A program made the position numbers and the translations under genes. From Myroides odoratus DSM 2801 (lineage in GTDB: Bacteria; Bacteroidota; Bacteroidia; Flavobacteriales; Flavobacteriaceae): a stretch of 64,000 bases of DNA. The notes below the pieces were generated by a model. It did not search any database and was not told where the DNA came from. It was given only the letters and a program-made list of their open reading frames with translations. Shown in pieces: positions 45,452-55,600 of the stretch. The stretch's first letter is position 1, and each line of letters opens with the position of its first letter. Location: NCBI RefSeq assembly GCF_000243275.1, contig NZ_CM001437.1, positions 2,096,128 through 2,160,127 of the forward strand, written 5' to 3'.

Positions 45452-45907
45452 ATGAACATCAGCTTCGATTTAGATAGTACGTTAATTCCCAATGGGAAAG
45501 AGTTTGAAACCGAGAAAAGAAATTGGGTAGCAAAATTAGTTGGTTTTGAACCTATTCGGAAAGGAACGAGAACTTTGATTCAGGATTTGCAACAGCAAGG
45601 ACATGAAATTCACATTTATACAACCTCCTATCGAACGCAACATCGAATTCGATGGACGTTGCGTTGTTATGGGATACAAGTCAATCGCATTGTCAATCAG
45701 AAAGAGAATAGTATTCGATTAAAGGAGCTTAAAATTTATGCTTCTAAATACCCCAGGGGTTTCGATTTTGATGTACATATTGATGATTCCAAAGGTGTGG
45801 GAATGGAAGGAGAAAAGTATAGTTTTAAAACAATTATCGTCGATCCAAAACTGGAGAATTGGGAGTCTTACATCAAACAAGAAATTCAAAGAATAGAACA
45901 AGAATAA
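45452..45907 (+). CDS. HAD-superfamily phosphatase-like protein
   Basis: A 151-residue protein starting MNISFDLDSTLIPNG: motif I DxDxT is D6-L-D8-S-T10. Motif II is TTS (about residue 55), a Lys follows in the SIRLKELKIY region, and motif IV is VHIDD (acidic pair). Compact, no large cap. Substrate unknown. It ends at a terminator shared with convergent metG. Confidence 0.82.
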   Translation: MNISFDLDSTLIPNGKEFETEKRNWVAKLVGFEPIRKGTRTLIQDLQQQGHEIHIYTTSYRTQHRIRWTLRCYGIQVNRIVNQKENSIRLKELKIYASKYPRGFDFDVHIDDSKGVGMEGEKYSFKTIIVDPKLENWESYIKQEIQRIEQE

Positions 45908-45909
45908 AC

Positions 45910-45942
45910 AAAAAAAGGGTGTCCACTAGACACCCTTTTTTC
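45910..45942. terminator. Bidirectional terminator
   Basis: Stem AAAAAGGGTGTC / GACACCCTTTTT, loop CACTA, between the HAD gene and metG. Confidence 0.9.
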
Positions 45943-45955
45943 TATAGCGATTCGA

Positions 45956-48016
45956 TTAATTAATCGTTGCTCCGTTTTTTACACCCTCTTCATCTGGGTT
46001 GACAAATACCAATTTACCATTGGCATCTTCTGTCATTAAAATCATCCCTTGACTTTCTACACCGCGTAAAGCACGTGGTGCTAAGTTCGCTAAAACCGTT
46101 ACGCGTTTCCCGATGATATCTTCCGGTTTGAAATGCTCAGCAATTCCCGATACAATCGTTCTTACATCCATTCCGGTATCCACTTTTAATACTAAAAGTT
46201 TGTTTGCTTTTGGCATTTTCTCCGCTTCTACAATTGTTCCTACACGTAAATCTAACTTAGTGAAATCGTCATAGGTAGCTGTTTCTTTTTGCGGCTCTAC
46301 CACAGCATTCGCTGCTTTATTTGCTTGTTTAGATGCTTCTAAACGATCCAATTGTTTTTGAACTTCTTCGTCTTCAATCTTAGCAAACAACAACTCCGCT
46401 TCTCCAATTTGGTGTCCATGTTGAATTAACGGTTGATCTACTTCAACAGCAGACCATGCAATCGGTGTTTCTAAGCGCAAAATTGACTTTAATTTTGCTG
46501 CAGTAAAGGGCAAGAATGGCTCGGCTAATGTACTTAAGGCAGCAGCAATTTGTAAAGCTACATACATTTGCGTTTGAACGCGATCCGCATCTTCCTTGAT
46601 TAATTTCCAAGGTTCTTCATCCGCCAAGTATTTATTTCCTAAACGTGCCACATTCATTACTTCACCCAAAGCTTCTCTGAAGCGGTAACGATCGATTGAA
46701 CTTTCGATGACAGCTGGATAAGCTCTTAATTCTTCTAATGTAGCAATATCCACATCAGAAAAGGCATGCGGTTGTGGAACTACACCGTTATAATATTTAT
46801 TCGTTAATACCACTACACGGTTGATGAAATTTCCAAAAATAGCCACTAATTCGTTGTTATTTCTCGCTTGGAAATCTTTCCATGTAAAGTCATTGTCTTT
46901 TGTTTCTGGTGCATTTGCAGTTAAAGCATAACGCAATACATCTTGTTTTCCTGGGAAATCTTCCAAGTATTCATGCAACCAAACGGCCCAGTTCTTCGAC
47001 GTAGAAAGTTTGTTTCCTTCTAAGTTTAAGAACTCATTCGCAGGTACATTATCAGGTAAGATATAGCTTCCTTCTGCTTTTAACATCGCTGGGAAGATAA
47101 CACAGTGGAATACAATATTATCTTTTCCGATGAAGTGAACCAATTTAGTATCTTCTGATTTCCAATAGGGTTCCCAATCTTTCCCTTCACGGGCCGCCCA
47201 TTCTTTCGTTGATGAAATGTACCCAATAGGTGCATCAAACCAAACGTATAATACTTTTCCGTCTGCACCTTCAACAGGAACAGGAATACCCCAGTCTAAA
47301 TCGCGAGTTACCGCACGTGGTTTTAATCCATCATCTAACCAAGACTTTACTTGTCCATATACATTGGGTTTCCAATCGTTTTTATGTCCTTCTAAAATCC
47401 ACTGACGCAAGAATCCGTCGTATTGATCTAATGGTAAAAACCAGTGTTTTGTTGCTTTTAAAATGGGTTTACTACCTGAAATGGTTGATTTAGGATTGAT
47501 TAAATCCGTCGCATTTAAAGAGGTACCACATTTTTCACATTGGTCTCCATACGCTTCTTCATTTCCACATTTCGGACAAGTTCCCGTTACAAAACGGTCT
47601 GCTAAGAATTGTTGTGCTTGTTCATCGTATAATTGCTCCGTTACCTCTTCGATGAATTTCCCTTCGTTGTACAATTTCTTGAAAAATTCAGAAGCTGTTT
47701 GATGGTGAATAGAAGAGGAAGTACGAGAATAGTTGTCAAAAGAAATACCAAAATCTTCAAAAGATTGTTTGATAATGCCGTTGTATTTATCAATTACCTG
47801 TTGAGGGGTAATGCCTTCTTTTTTCGCTTTCATAGAAATAGCCACCCCGTGTTCGTCGCTTCCACAGATGAAGGCAACATCTTTGCCTTGCATTCGCAAG
47901 AATCGAGCATAAATATCAGCTGGAACATAAACACCTGCTAGGTGTCCAATATGGATTGGCCCATTGGTATAAGGCAATGCCGCAGTTAGCGTATATCTCT
48001 TCGGATCTTGTATCAT
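45956..48016 (-). CDS. metG: Methionyl-tRNA synthetase
   Basis: A 686-residue class I synthetase that charges tRNA-Met. HIGH is intact at H22-I-G-H25; the Zn knuckles CPKC and CEKC lie near residue 150; the KMSKS equivalent is KLSTSK, usual for this MetRS group. The C-terminal OB-fold ([20 protein letters not shown]) is the tRNA-binding domain that also occurs alone in the CsaA-like protein at 51367-51717. Complete. Start ATG at 48016, with a minus-strand TATTTTTG about 33 bases upstream. Confidence 0.97.
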   Translation of the reverse strand: MIQDPKRYTLTAALPYTNGPIHIGHLAGVYVPADIYARFLRMQGKDVAFICGSDEHGVAISMKAKKEGITPQQVIDKYNGIIKQSFEDFGISFDNYSRTSSSIHHQTASEFFKKLYNEGKFIEEVTEQLYDEQAQQFLADRFVTGTCPKCGNEEAYGDQCEKCGTSLNATDLINPKSTISGSKPILKATKHWFLPLDQYDGFLRQWILEGHKNDWKPNVYGQVKSWLDDGLKPRAVTRDLDWGIPVPVEGADGKVLYVWFDAPIGYISSTKEWAAREGKDWEPYWKSEDTKLVHFIGKDNIVFHCVIFPAMLKAEGSYILPDNVPANEFLNLEGNKLSTSKNWAVWLHEYLEDFPGKQDVLRYALTANAPETKDNDFTWKDFQARNNNELVAIFGNFINRVVVLTNKYYNGVVPQPHAFSDVDIATLEELRAYPAVIESSIDRYRFREALGEVMNVARLGNKYLADEEPWKLIKEDADRVQTQMYVALQIAAALSTLAEPFLPFTAAKLKSILRLETPIAWSAVEVDQPLIQHGHQIGEAELLFAKIEDEEVQKQLDRLEASKQANKAANAVVEPQKETATYDDFTKLDLRVGTIVEAEKMPKANKLLVLKVDTGMDVRTIVSGIAEHFKPEDIIGKRVTVLANLAPRALRGVESQGMILMTEDANGKLVFVNPDEEGVKNGATIN

Positions 48017-48048
48017 AAACTATATTCTATATGAAATTAATAAGAATG

Positions 48049-48056
48049 CAAAAATA
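48049..48056 (-). promoter_or_regulatory. Putative -7 element of metG
   Basis: Minus-strand TATTTTTG matches TAnnTTTG. No clear TTG upstream at the ideal distance. Confidence 0.4.
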
Positions 48057-48127
48057 AGCAATATTGCTGGAAGTTGAATGGATTATTTTGTGGTGTTTTG
48101 GCGTTCTTTTGAATCGAATAAAGCAAT

Positions 48128-48162
48128 AAAAAAGGCGAAATCAACTTGATTTCGCCTTTTTA
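48128..48162 (-). terminator. Rho-independent terminator of the small lipoprotein cluster
   Basis: Near-perfect stem AAAAAGGCGAAATCAA / TTGATTTCGCCTTTTT; it has T-runs on both strands but lies downstream of the leftward lipoprotein gene. Confidence 0.9.
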
Positions 48163-48189
48163 CGGATATTAAATAATAAAATAACTATA

Positions 48190-48663
48190 TTATGGTAGTG
48201 GTTGTCCTACAGGTATTTCACAGCTGTGTCCTGGTTGACCATGTGGAGGGTTGATTTTTCCACTATTCGCTGTTGCAGGTTGTCCTTGTTCTTGCATGAT
48301 GCGGTTTTTTGCCTCATCATTAACTAAGAATGGCTGTCCTTGACTACTAGTTGCTGGTTGTGCAGAAGTTTGCATCGCATTACCACCTCCTGGAGGTGAA
48401 TCTAATGGAGCTCCTACTGGAATATCACAACGGTGTCCTGGTTGTCCATGGGCAGGGTTGATATTGTTATTTGCTACAGCAGCACCTTCGTTTGCTGTTG
48501 CTGGAGTACTCTGAACAGGCGTTGCTTCTCCATCAGCTGGTGTAGCAGGTTGTTCTGTTGTAGTCCCATCAATAGAAATATTTGAAGGTTCTTTTCCTGT
48601 ATCTTTACAAGCAGTTAAGCCTAAAAGTAATAGCGTGGATAACGCAAATAAATAATTTTTCAT
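48190..48663 (-). CDS. Lipoprotein with duplicated HGQPGHxC motif
   Basis: A 157-residue lipoprotein (lipobox GLTAC, Cys19). The mature part is low-complexity (Ala/Thr/Pro/Gln-rich) with two copies of one motif: NPAHGQPGHRCDIPVGAPL at 69-87 and NPPHGQPGHSCEIPVGQPL at 139-157, the second at the very C-terminus. The spaced His, His, Cys could bind a metal such as copper or zinc (inference); the motif occurs in other Bacteroidota proteins as far as I recall. A linker carries PGGGN. It is the last gene of a leftward set. Confidence 0.75.
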   Translation of the reverse strand: MKNYLFALSTLLLLGLTACKDTGKEPSNISIDGTTTEQPATPADGEATPVQSTPATANEGAAVANNNINPAHGQPGHRCDIPVGAPLDSPPGGGNAMQTSAQPATSSQGQPFLVNDEAKNRIMQEQGQPATANSGKINPPHGQPGHSCEIPVGQPLP

Positions 48664-48734
48664 GATTAGCCTATTGGTTTGTTAAGTAAACTTAACTAAT
48701 TTTTATTGGAAAAAAAATAGTAGCGTGTTAAACC

Positions 48735-48989
48735 TTATTCGTCCGCTGTATTTTTTTCGGTTGTATTTTCTTTCATGTCTTCTTTCATTTTGAAAGAACT
48801 CATACCAGAAGAACTGTTTTCTTTTGTTCCGTGCATCGGAATTTGAACAGGCTGTGATCCAGATGTAGAAGTAGTCTGTTCGCGTTTAATGTACTGTGGC
48901 TCCTGCGTTTCTTTACTTTTGTCTGTACAATTGGTCAATCCCAAAGCAAGAACAAATAAAGGGAGTATAGCTGATAATCTCATAGTCAT
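48735..48989 (-). CDS. Small lipoprotein, 84 residues
   Basis: Lipobox LGLTNC (Cys about residue 21) after MTMRLSAILPLFVLA; the second Met is an equally possible start. The mature part is Ser/Thr/Lys/Glu-rich, predicted disordered, with a QPVQIPMHGTK stretch faintly like the HGQPGH neighbour. It sits between the membrane protein and the motif lipoprotein, with gaps under 80 bases on either side. No family recognised. Confidence 0.6.
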   Translation of the reverse strand: MTMRLSAILPLFVLALGLTNCTDKSKETQEPQYIKREQTTSTSGSQPVQIPMHGTKENSSSGMSSFKMKEDMKENTTEKNTADE

Positions 48990-49007
48990 TCGTTTAAAAT
49001 TAAAGAA

Positions 49008-49466
49008 CTATTCCGTTTCTAGAATAGCGGTTGTTGGCTCTAAATCCGTCAAAGCCACTTTCTTTTTCTTTAAAAATAAAAAGAAAATAGCAGAAAAGAC
49101 CCAAGCAACCCAAAATAAATAGACCCCAATATGAAAATTACTCTTCATGTATTTGTGTGAGGTAGTCGTGAAATCTAAGTAAGTAAAATAGGCCGCACCA
49201 ATACCAAGTAAGATCGTAAAGATGGAAAGCGCATTGGCAATTTTAGCAGGGGTGAAATACTTGAAGAAAGCTAAAATGACAATGAGAAAAAGCTGAATAG
49301 CAAAAATAAGTGCCGCTGTTTTCCATGGAGATTTCAGCACCAAGTATTCGCGATATAAAAAGGTAATACCCATACGTCCCATAAAGGACATCTTAGCAAT
49401 CATAAAGGACATTAATACAGCCATAAGTGCCTGTATTAAAACTAAAATGAAAATGTTTTTTCCCAT
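49008..49466 (-). CDS. Integral membrane protein, four helices
   Basis: A 152-residue protein with four hydrophobic segments (about 4-25, 48-68, 78-98, 113-133) and a Lys-rich then acidic C-terminal tail (LKKKKVALTDLEP). Start ATG at 49466, 3 bases after the upstream lipoprotein stop, so the two are cotranscribed. No family recognised. Confidence 0.7.
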   Translation of the reverse strand: MGKNIFILVLIQALMAVLMSFMIAKMSFMGRMGITFLYREYLVLKSPWKTAALIFAIQLFLIVILAFFKYFTPAKIANALSIFTILLGIGAAYFTYLDFTTTSHKYMKSNFHIGVYLFWVAWVFSAIFFLFLKKKKVALTDLEPTTAILETE

Positions 49467-49469
49467 CTG

Positions 49470-50036
49470 TTAATTTGTAATTCTCCAACCTGTTTCTTCT
49501 GCGTATTTCATTTTGAATTTTTTCGTAATAAATTCCGTATTTGGAGATTTATCTTCTTTTAAGAAATGAAAAGGCGTTGGATTTTTCTTTAGCATAACGG
49601 TCGCTGTTGCCGATTTTTTACCTTTAGCATCCAATTGAAAACCATTGTCTTTGTCCACCAAGTATTCGATGGTTTTAATTTTGATTTTATTGCCTTTTTG
49701 TTCTAGTACATACGGATGTGCCTTTTCCGTTAGCTTAATGGTTCCTTGCCAAATGCTGTCTTTAGAAAGAAAACGTTTCTTTGCGGTGAAATCAGCGAGA
49801 TTTAAATACCCTTCATCCGCTAATTGTTGATAGCGCTCAATCAGTGCAGCATCTTTCTTTTGTCTTAATTTGGTGTCGCCTACCGTAAATGTTGTGCTCT
49901 CATATATGGGTTGCGTTTCCATGTATGATTCAATGGCACTAAGGGCTTTGGAGGAATTTAGCGATTTATTATCACAGGAAATAACCGTGAGGGCCACTAA
50001 AAATAAACCTACAAATGATACGATGAATTTTTGCAT
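49470..50036 (-). CDS. Hypothetical lipoprotein, 188 residues
   Basis: Lipobox ALTVISC (Cys about residue 21). The mature part is Lys-rich and of mixed alpha/beta character; no domain recognised. It heads the leftward cluster lipoprotein, membrane protein, small lipoprotein, HGQPGH lipoprotein. The upstream 187 bases to the divergent DUF2891 gene must hold both promoters, but neither is clear. Confidence 0.7.
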   Translation of the reverse strand: MQKFIVSFVGLFLVALTVISCDNKSLNSSKALSAIESYMETQPIYESTTFTVGDTKLRQKKDAALIERYQQLADEGYLNLADFTAKKRFLSKDSIWQGTIKLTEKAHPYVLEQKGNKIKIKTIEYLVDKDNGFQLDAKGKKSATATVMLKKNPTPFHFLKEDKSPNTEFITKKFKMKYAEETGWRITN

Positions 50037-50223
50037 TTTTTATTTCAAATGTACAAAAAAGTAGCAGGCTAAAACGTATTAATTTTAGATTGGATTATTT
50101 TTTGTAAGAAAAAGAACGTCAAATAGTTAGGTGGGTGTTGATGTGCTATAGGAGCAAGAATATTCGAATTTTTGAAGTCTTTATTTTCAAATAATTCCTA
50201 CATTAGGCAATAAAAGTAAAATC

Positions 50224-51330
50224 ATGAGAAAAATTAGTGTAGGTGCCCTTGCCGGATTATTGTTATTGGGATGTACACCCAAAGAGAAAAAAGCAGACGA
50301 GGAAGGAACGAAAATGGTGGAGGAAGTTGCTCCTTTGACGTTGACTATCAAGGAGGCTGAAAAAATTATTGCGTTGCCTTTACACTGTATTGAACAAGAA
50401 TACCCCAATAAATTGGGGCAAGTGTTAGGTGCTGATTCAGACTTGAAAACACCGAAGCAACTACGTCCTATTTTTTATGGTTGTTTTGATTGGCACTCAT
50501 CTGTTCATGGGTATTGGTCGATTATTGAATTGATGAAGCGCTTTCCAGCACTCAATGAAACACATCAAATTCGCAAACGCTTGAATACGTTGATTACAGC
50601 AGAAAATGTGCAAGTAGAATTGGCTTTTTTTGATGATCCTAATAATAAAACGTTTGAGCGTACCTATGGGTGGGCTTGGTTATTCCAACTGCATGGTGCT
50701 TTAGCGACTTGGGAGGATGAGGATGCACAGCGTTGGGCAAAATTATTAGAGCCTTTAGCCAAAGTATTAATGGAGCGCTATGAAACTTATTTGCCCAAAT
50801 TGAATTACCCTATTCGCACGGGAACACATGATAATACAGCTTACGGTTTATCGCTGTCTTTGGAATATGCGCGATTAATGAAAGAAACGGCTTTTGAACA
50901 GCTACTGGTTGAAACGGCAAATCGTCTATATGCGAAAGATACCAACTGCAATCTTGCCTTTGAGCCTAGTGGGCATGATTTTCTTTCTCCTTGTCTAGAA
51001 GAAGCTCGATTGATGAGCAAGATTCAAGATGCAGCTACTTTTAAAACGTGGTTGACGGCATTTTTACCAGAAATATTTGAACCGGATTTTCAATTGGAAG
51101 TAGGAAAAGTATCGGATCGAACAGATGGACACTTAGTTCATTTGGACGGGCTGAATTTTAGTAGAGCTGCCTGTTTAAGTGATTTGGCTAAGAAATTACC
51201 AGAATTGGCCCATGTAAAAGCCATTGGGAAGCATCATTTTGAATCTTCTTTCGGCAATATTACAAACGATGATTATATGGGGAGTCACTGGTTAGGAACT
51301 TTTGCCTTATACGCTTTACTTCATCAATAA
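50224..51330 (+). CDS. DUF2891 lipoprotein
   Basis: A 368-residue lipoprotein (lipobox LLLLGC, Cys about residue 17). The body matches DUF2891 by its conserved blocks HCIEQEYPN, RPIFYGCFDWHSSVHGYW and GHDFLSPCLEEARLM; an alpha/alpha barrel like glycoside-hydrolase folds is expected. Conserved His, Asp and Trp residues suggest an enzyme, but no activity is established. Monocistronic, own terminator. Confidence 0.88.
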   Translation: MRKISVGALAGLLLLGCTPKEKKADEEGTKMVEEVAPLTLTIKEAEKIIALPLHCIEQEYPNKLGQVLGADSDLKTPKQLRPIFYGCFDWHSSVHGYWSIIELMKRFPALNETHQIRKRLNTLITAENVQVELAFFDDPNNKTFERTYGWAWLFQLHGALATWEDEDAQRWAKLLEPLAKVLMERYETYLPKLNYPIRTGTHDNTAYGLSLSLEYARLMKETAFEQLLVETANRLYAKDTNCNLAFEPSGHDFLSPCLEEARLMSKIQDAATFKTWLTAFLPEIFEPDFQLEVGKVSDRTDGHLVHLDGLNFSRAACLSDLAKKLPELAHVKAIGKHHFESSFGNITNDDYMGSHWLGTFALYALLHQ

Positions 51331-51333
51331 TAT

Positions 51334-51366
51334 AAAAAAAGGTTTCGCCATGCGAAACCTTTTTTA
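51334..51366. terminator. Bidirectional terminator
   Basis: Stem AAAAAAAGGTTTCGC / GCGAAACCTTTTTT, loop CAT, between convergent genes. Confidence 0.92.
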
Positions 51367-51717
51367 TTATCCTATTCTCAATCCGTTTTTAACGGGTTTG
51401 TCTAAACTCATCAGGGTTACTTCTTTGCCTTCCACTGCACCCATAACCAAACATTCACTCATGATATTGGCAATTTGCTTTGGAGGAAAGTTAACAACCG
51501 CAATCACTTGTTTGCCGATTAATTCTTCAGCGGTGTATAATTTTGTGATTTGGGCAGATGTTTTTCTCATTCCAATTTCTTCTCCAAAATCAACAACTAA
51601 TTTATAAGCAGGATTGCGGACTTCTTTGAATTCTTCGGCTTGAATAATCGTACCAACGCGCATTTCTACTTTCATAAAATCATCCCACGTTAGCGTATTA
51701 TTGTTGCTGTTTTCCAT
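51367..51717 (-). CDS. csaA: CsaA-like tRNA-binding/chaperone protein
   Basis: A 116-residue single OB-fold of the tRNA-binding domain type (TWDDFMKVEMRVGTI, then VVNFPPKQIAN and SECLVMGA). CsaA has export-chaperone activity in Bacillus and binds tRNA-like RNA. The same domain ends MetG in this window. ATG at 51717. Confidence 0.88.
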   Translation of the reverse strand: MENSNNNTLTWDDFMKVEMRVGTIIQAEEFKEVRNPAYKLVVDFGEEIGMRKTSAQITKLYTAEELIGKQVIAVVNFPPKQIANIMSECLVMGAVEGKEVTLMSLDKPVKNGLRIG

Positions 51718-51801
51718 AATTTAAGTTTTGTGTAAACTCAAAAATAAAGAAAAAATAAAAAAGACGACTTGCCAAATGCGAAAAAGATCAAATCCACTCG
51801 T

Positions 51802-52365
51802 TTAAAATAAGGTTAATTGTGTTTCTTCTGATGTGGGTTGGGATAGAAAAGGATAATACTGGATAATATCGAATTGTCTACGCTCCATATTCAGTCGACG
51901 TAGTACAATTTGGTTGCAACAAAAGGAAAGGTTCGGTTGTTTGAATGTCGCATAGGCTTGTTGGATTTTAGCCTCTTCTAGTTTTCGCCCAATAGAAAGA
52001 TGAGGATCTGTGCATTTGTAGGCATTTTTCAATTGTAGGGTTTGAAAGAGCTTTTGTGCATAGGCTTTTAATTGAGGTTTAGCAATGGCATCCACTTCAA
52101 GGAAAAAAGTGCCGTTGGGATAGGTCCCAAAAGAAGTTAGATGAGTTTCAACAGGAGCAAACCCTGTACAACAACGCGTAATTTGTTGATGCATGCGCGC
52201 AATATCTTTTTCACTGGCCTGAAATTCAGCAATCGTTAAATGAGCCAGCGAATTTTTACTGTGATACCACCCAATGACTTCTGCTAAATCTAACTTCATG
52301 ATTTTGACTTGTTCAATCAAAACTTCATCAGGCTGAAAACACAAAGAATATTTATCGCTATACAT
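51802..52365 (-). CDS. 2H phosphoesterase (2'-5' RNA ligase superfamily)
   Basis: A 187-residue protein with the two HxT/S motifs of the 2H superfamily: AHLTIAEF (about residue 42) and PHLSIGRKL (about residue 122). Members hydrolyse cyclic phosphodiesters or process RNA ends; the substrate is not shown. The first His motif is followed by the expected strand. Next upstream is the intergenic repeat region. Confidence 0.85.
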   Translation of the reverse strand: MYSDKYSLCFQPDEVLIEQVKIMKLDLAEVIGWYHSKNSLAHLTIAEFQASEKDIARMHQQITRCCTGFAPVETHLTSFGTYPNGTFFLEVDAIAKPQLKAYAQKLFQTLQLKNAYKCTDPHLSIGRKLEEAKIQQAYATFKQPNLSFCCNQIVLRRLNMERRQFDIIQYYPFLSQPTSEETQLTLF

Positions 52366-52456
52366 GGTGGTTTATAGTTTACAGTTTACGGAGAACAGTG
52401 TACCGTTTAGTTTCTAGTTCTAAATTTATAATCTCTTTTTTTGTGAGAAATATGAA

Positions 52457-52650
52457 GTGACAGTTACTGGGCAAATTGCCATTTGCCACTACGGGATTTT
52501 ACATCACACCACCTCATTGCCTCACCTTCTTATCGGGAATTATCCAGTTACTTGGCAAATTGCCATTTGCCACTACGGGATTTTACATCACACCGCCTCA
52601 CCTTCTCACCACCTTCTCACCACCTCACCATCACCACACCCTCTCATCAC
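52457..52650. repeat. Two direct copies of the 50-base hairpin core with TCACC array
   Basis: Copy A 52462-52510 and copy B 52545-52593 are nearly identical: AGTTACT(G/T), then GGCAAAT-TGCC-ATTTGCC, then CACTACGGG and ATTTTACATCACACC. Each is followed by CCTCA(C/T)C-rich sequence, the longer array running to 52650. The third copy in the window is in the gap after recO in inverted orientation. The hairpin arms GGCAAAT / ATTTGCC are perfect. There is no coding function; an ORF across it is an artefact. Confidence 0.9.
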
Positions 52651-52652
52651 CC

Positions 52653-55600
52653 TTAAAAAAACGCTCTCAACTGCACACTTCCCGTGTGAATCGTTGCTGT
52701 TGATTCATTGCTTCTACCTTGATAATTCAAACTTAAATCCAAGTAATTCGTTAGATTTTTCTGGAACATCAATCGCCAAGTCATATTCTTTCCAGGTTGT
52801 AATCCTTCCAGCATTTGATAACCAATGGGCGAAAAGGCATTACCCGTAAAGGTATTCTGAAAAAAGGAGAATTCACCATTCATCGTGAATAATTTAATCT
52901 GATTCACAGCAAAAGATACACCCAAACGATGTTGCTCTAAGGTTTCAAAATCAGCCGTTTGGTTTTTCTTTTCCTGGAAATTATAAAAGATATCTACTTG
53001 TGCTTGGGAGGAAAATAAATAAGATAATTTCGTCTCGAAACCTTGAATTTGGAGTTCGTAATTCTTACTTGCATACGAAGGCGACTTTGTTTCTTGTTGG
53101 GTTGTTTTTCCTAAAAGATCCACCAACCAAGTTTTTCGGATCAAGTGATTATAACCCAGTTGATGCGTTTTAATGGTGTTTTCCGTTGAACCAAAAGACA
53201 GTAGATTTTTACTCTTCGATTGGGTATACATATAGGTTACGCTATGGCGTTTTTTTCCGCGATTGTAATATAAATAGTTGTTGAAGTTCTCGAGTAATCC
53301 CACCATTTGTTCCTCATCAGCAGTAAAAGGATGAAGTCGAATCTGGTTGCCTTTCTTCAAATCTTTGCGGTCTATACTATAAGATGTTTGATTGTAGAAA
53401 AAAGCTAAAATTCGTTTGATACCCGTCTCATTTTGCCAAAGCGCTGCTGGGTTCAAGGTTAAGGTCTGTGTGAACTTATTTTGGTTGGTCGGTAAAAACA
53501 CTTGACTCGGTAAGTACAAACGCACATATTTCCCTAAATCAGGGTAGGGCGCAAGCTCAAATTCCTCCAATTCTTGAATGCCATTGTTGTTGTAATCAAT
53601 CCACATGTATTGCCCACGGCCAGGCTCCACCTCTAGATAGGTGTATTCTTGTTGCGCAATTGTTCCCGCACTGATTTCATATAAGGTGTGGGCTTGAACA
53701 AATCCTTTGAAAAATTGGTCGCGATAGGTGAGGACACTGTTAATTGTATTCTCAGTGGGTTTATTGGTGTCTTCATGGCGAACTGATCGATAATTTGCAT
53801 AGAGATTCAAATCCCTTGTTTCAGACTTGAGCAATTGGGATTTGAGGTAAAAGGTATGAGCTTTCGAAAAACGTTGCAATTGATTGTTTTGCAAGCTGTC
53901 ATTTAATCGAAATTGATACCCCAATTCGATATTTTGTCCAAGAGAATCTCCTTTACCGATAAATAAATCAAGGGAGGAATATCGGTGACTCAACGGATTG
54001 AGTAGTTGAGTCTCTTGATTGGTTTCTTTATTTTGTTCAAAGTCGAGTTTTGTCCCTATATAATTGGTACGCCAGTGGTATTTCGCTTGGGAATGACTTT
54101 GAATGAAGGTCGTTTTGGAGGTTAATCCATCTGCTTGCATCAAGCTGTTCTGCGTTTGGATCAACCAAGGGTCTGCTTGCCATTTCCCAGCTAAATTTTG
54201 TCTATTTCCCTTGTAATCTGTACCAAAATTGAGCTGCTCAAATAAGTACGTAGCACTTGCTTTACCAGGGAGAAGAAATTCCAATCCTCCTGTGACTAAA
54301 CTTTGGTTGCCTTCAGCATATTGTAAATTCCAATCGCGATCAAATTCAATTGAGAATAAATTCTCCAAGGCATGGAAATTTTTGTGGATGAATTGAATGT
54401 CAGTTAATACATTTAGTTGCGCTTGATTATGCGTCCATAAGCGTTGTTTTCCTTTCAATGCAGTAGCCCAACCTTTGTTTTCTTCTTGGTCAATAGAAGA
54501 GAAAAGGTTTGCATCGTGATTGCTAAAGGCAAGCTCCAAATCGACAGCAGTCTTCTCAGAAGGATGATAAGCGGCGTTAATTGTTGCGATGGTATTTTGT
54601 ATGGGAGCAATAAGCTTCACGACAGGGGAATAGTTCCCTTGCGGAATGCCTCCCACAGGTGCTCGGTATTCATAAATACGCCCAATAGACTGTGTACTTT
54701 GTATGACGTAATCTCCTTGATTGTTTCCTACAGCAGTAAAGGTAACGTGATAGAGTTCTGCTTCAGGATCGGTGGAAAATACAAAATAATACTGCCCTTC
54801 TGGGGTTTGCTCTCGCGTATACAACACTTTATTCTCAGAATAGGTGTCTCTATAGGCAGAAGGAGCAATCATGCGATTGGGGTCGTTTCCTGCTTGTTTG
54901 AGAATGTCGATTTGCTCTTCCGTTAGATTCTGCTGAAGGGATTGATTTTTTAAATCGGTTTCTGTAAATACACTCAACCCCAATTGCCAGGTTTCAGCCT
55001 CGTGTTGAATATTGCCATACCCCACAAAACGCGTGTAGTTGCGATCGGTATATTGATACTCCACCGCAATTCGCATATCTGATGTAATGGGATATCGCGT
55101 GGTAAAACGCAATTCGCCCGAATTATAATCAATAACATAGTCATTTTCTTCTCCTCGTTTGAGCAGTAAACCATTGACGTATACTTTTTCTGAACCAGAA
55201 ACAATGAGGATGTACAATTCTCCATTGCTCCCCTTTAATTTATAAGGTCCTTGATTGCCTTCTTGTCCATTAAACGTACTGCGGGTATATTGTCCTCTAG
55301 CTAAGGCTGCCGCTGCTTCAACAGTTGTTTTGCTTTCGCCGTGATCAAAGACAAAACGCGTAGATAATCCCTGTACTTTTTTATTGAAATTTAAAAAGCG
55401 TCTCGCTCGATTTTCTAAGTAAATATCTCCTGCGCGAATCGACCAATCATCAGAAAATAACTCGATAAAAATCTGGTCGAATTCATTAATTTTCTGTGAA
55501 TATCCGCCGTATTGTAAGGGTAAATTATTATCTTGTATAGAAGCGCGAATCTTGACGCGATCCGATAAATTTCCCGTGATTTGTAAATCTAAATTTGAAG

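Noticed and set aside
52462..52593. CRISPR-like repeats
   Set aside because: Only two copies locally, units of about 50 bases with a low-complexity tail rather than unique spacers, a third copy 37 kb away, and no cas genes.
52457..52849. 130-codon ORF across the intergenic repeats
   Set aside because: The translation itself repeats (WQIAICHYGILHHT) because it reads the DNA repeat; it then runs into the barrel gene.
54444..54926. 160-codon plus-strand ORF within the large barrel gene
   Set aside because: Antisense to a long, coherent barrel frame; no promoter or ribosome site.
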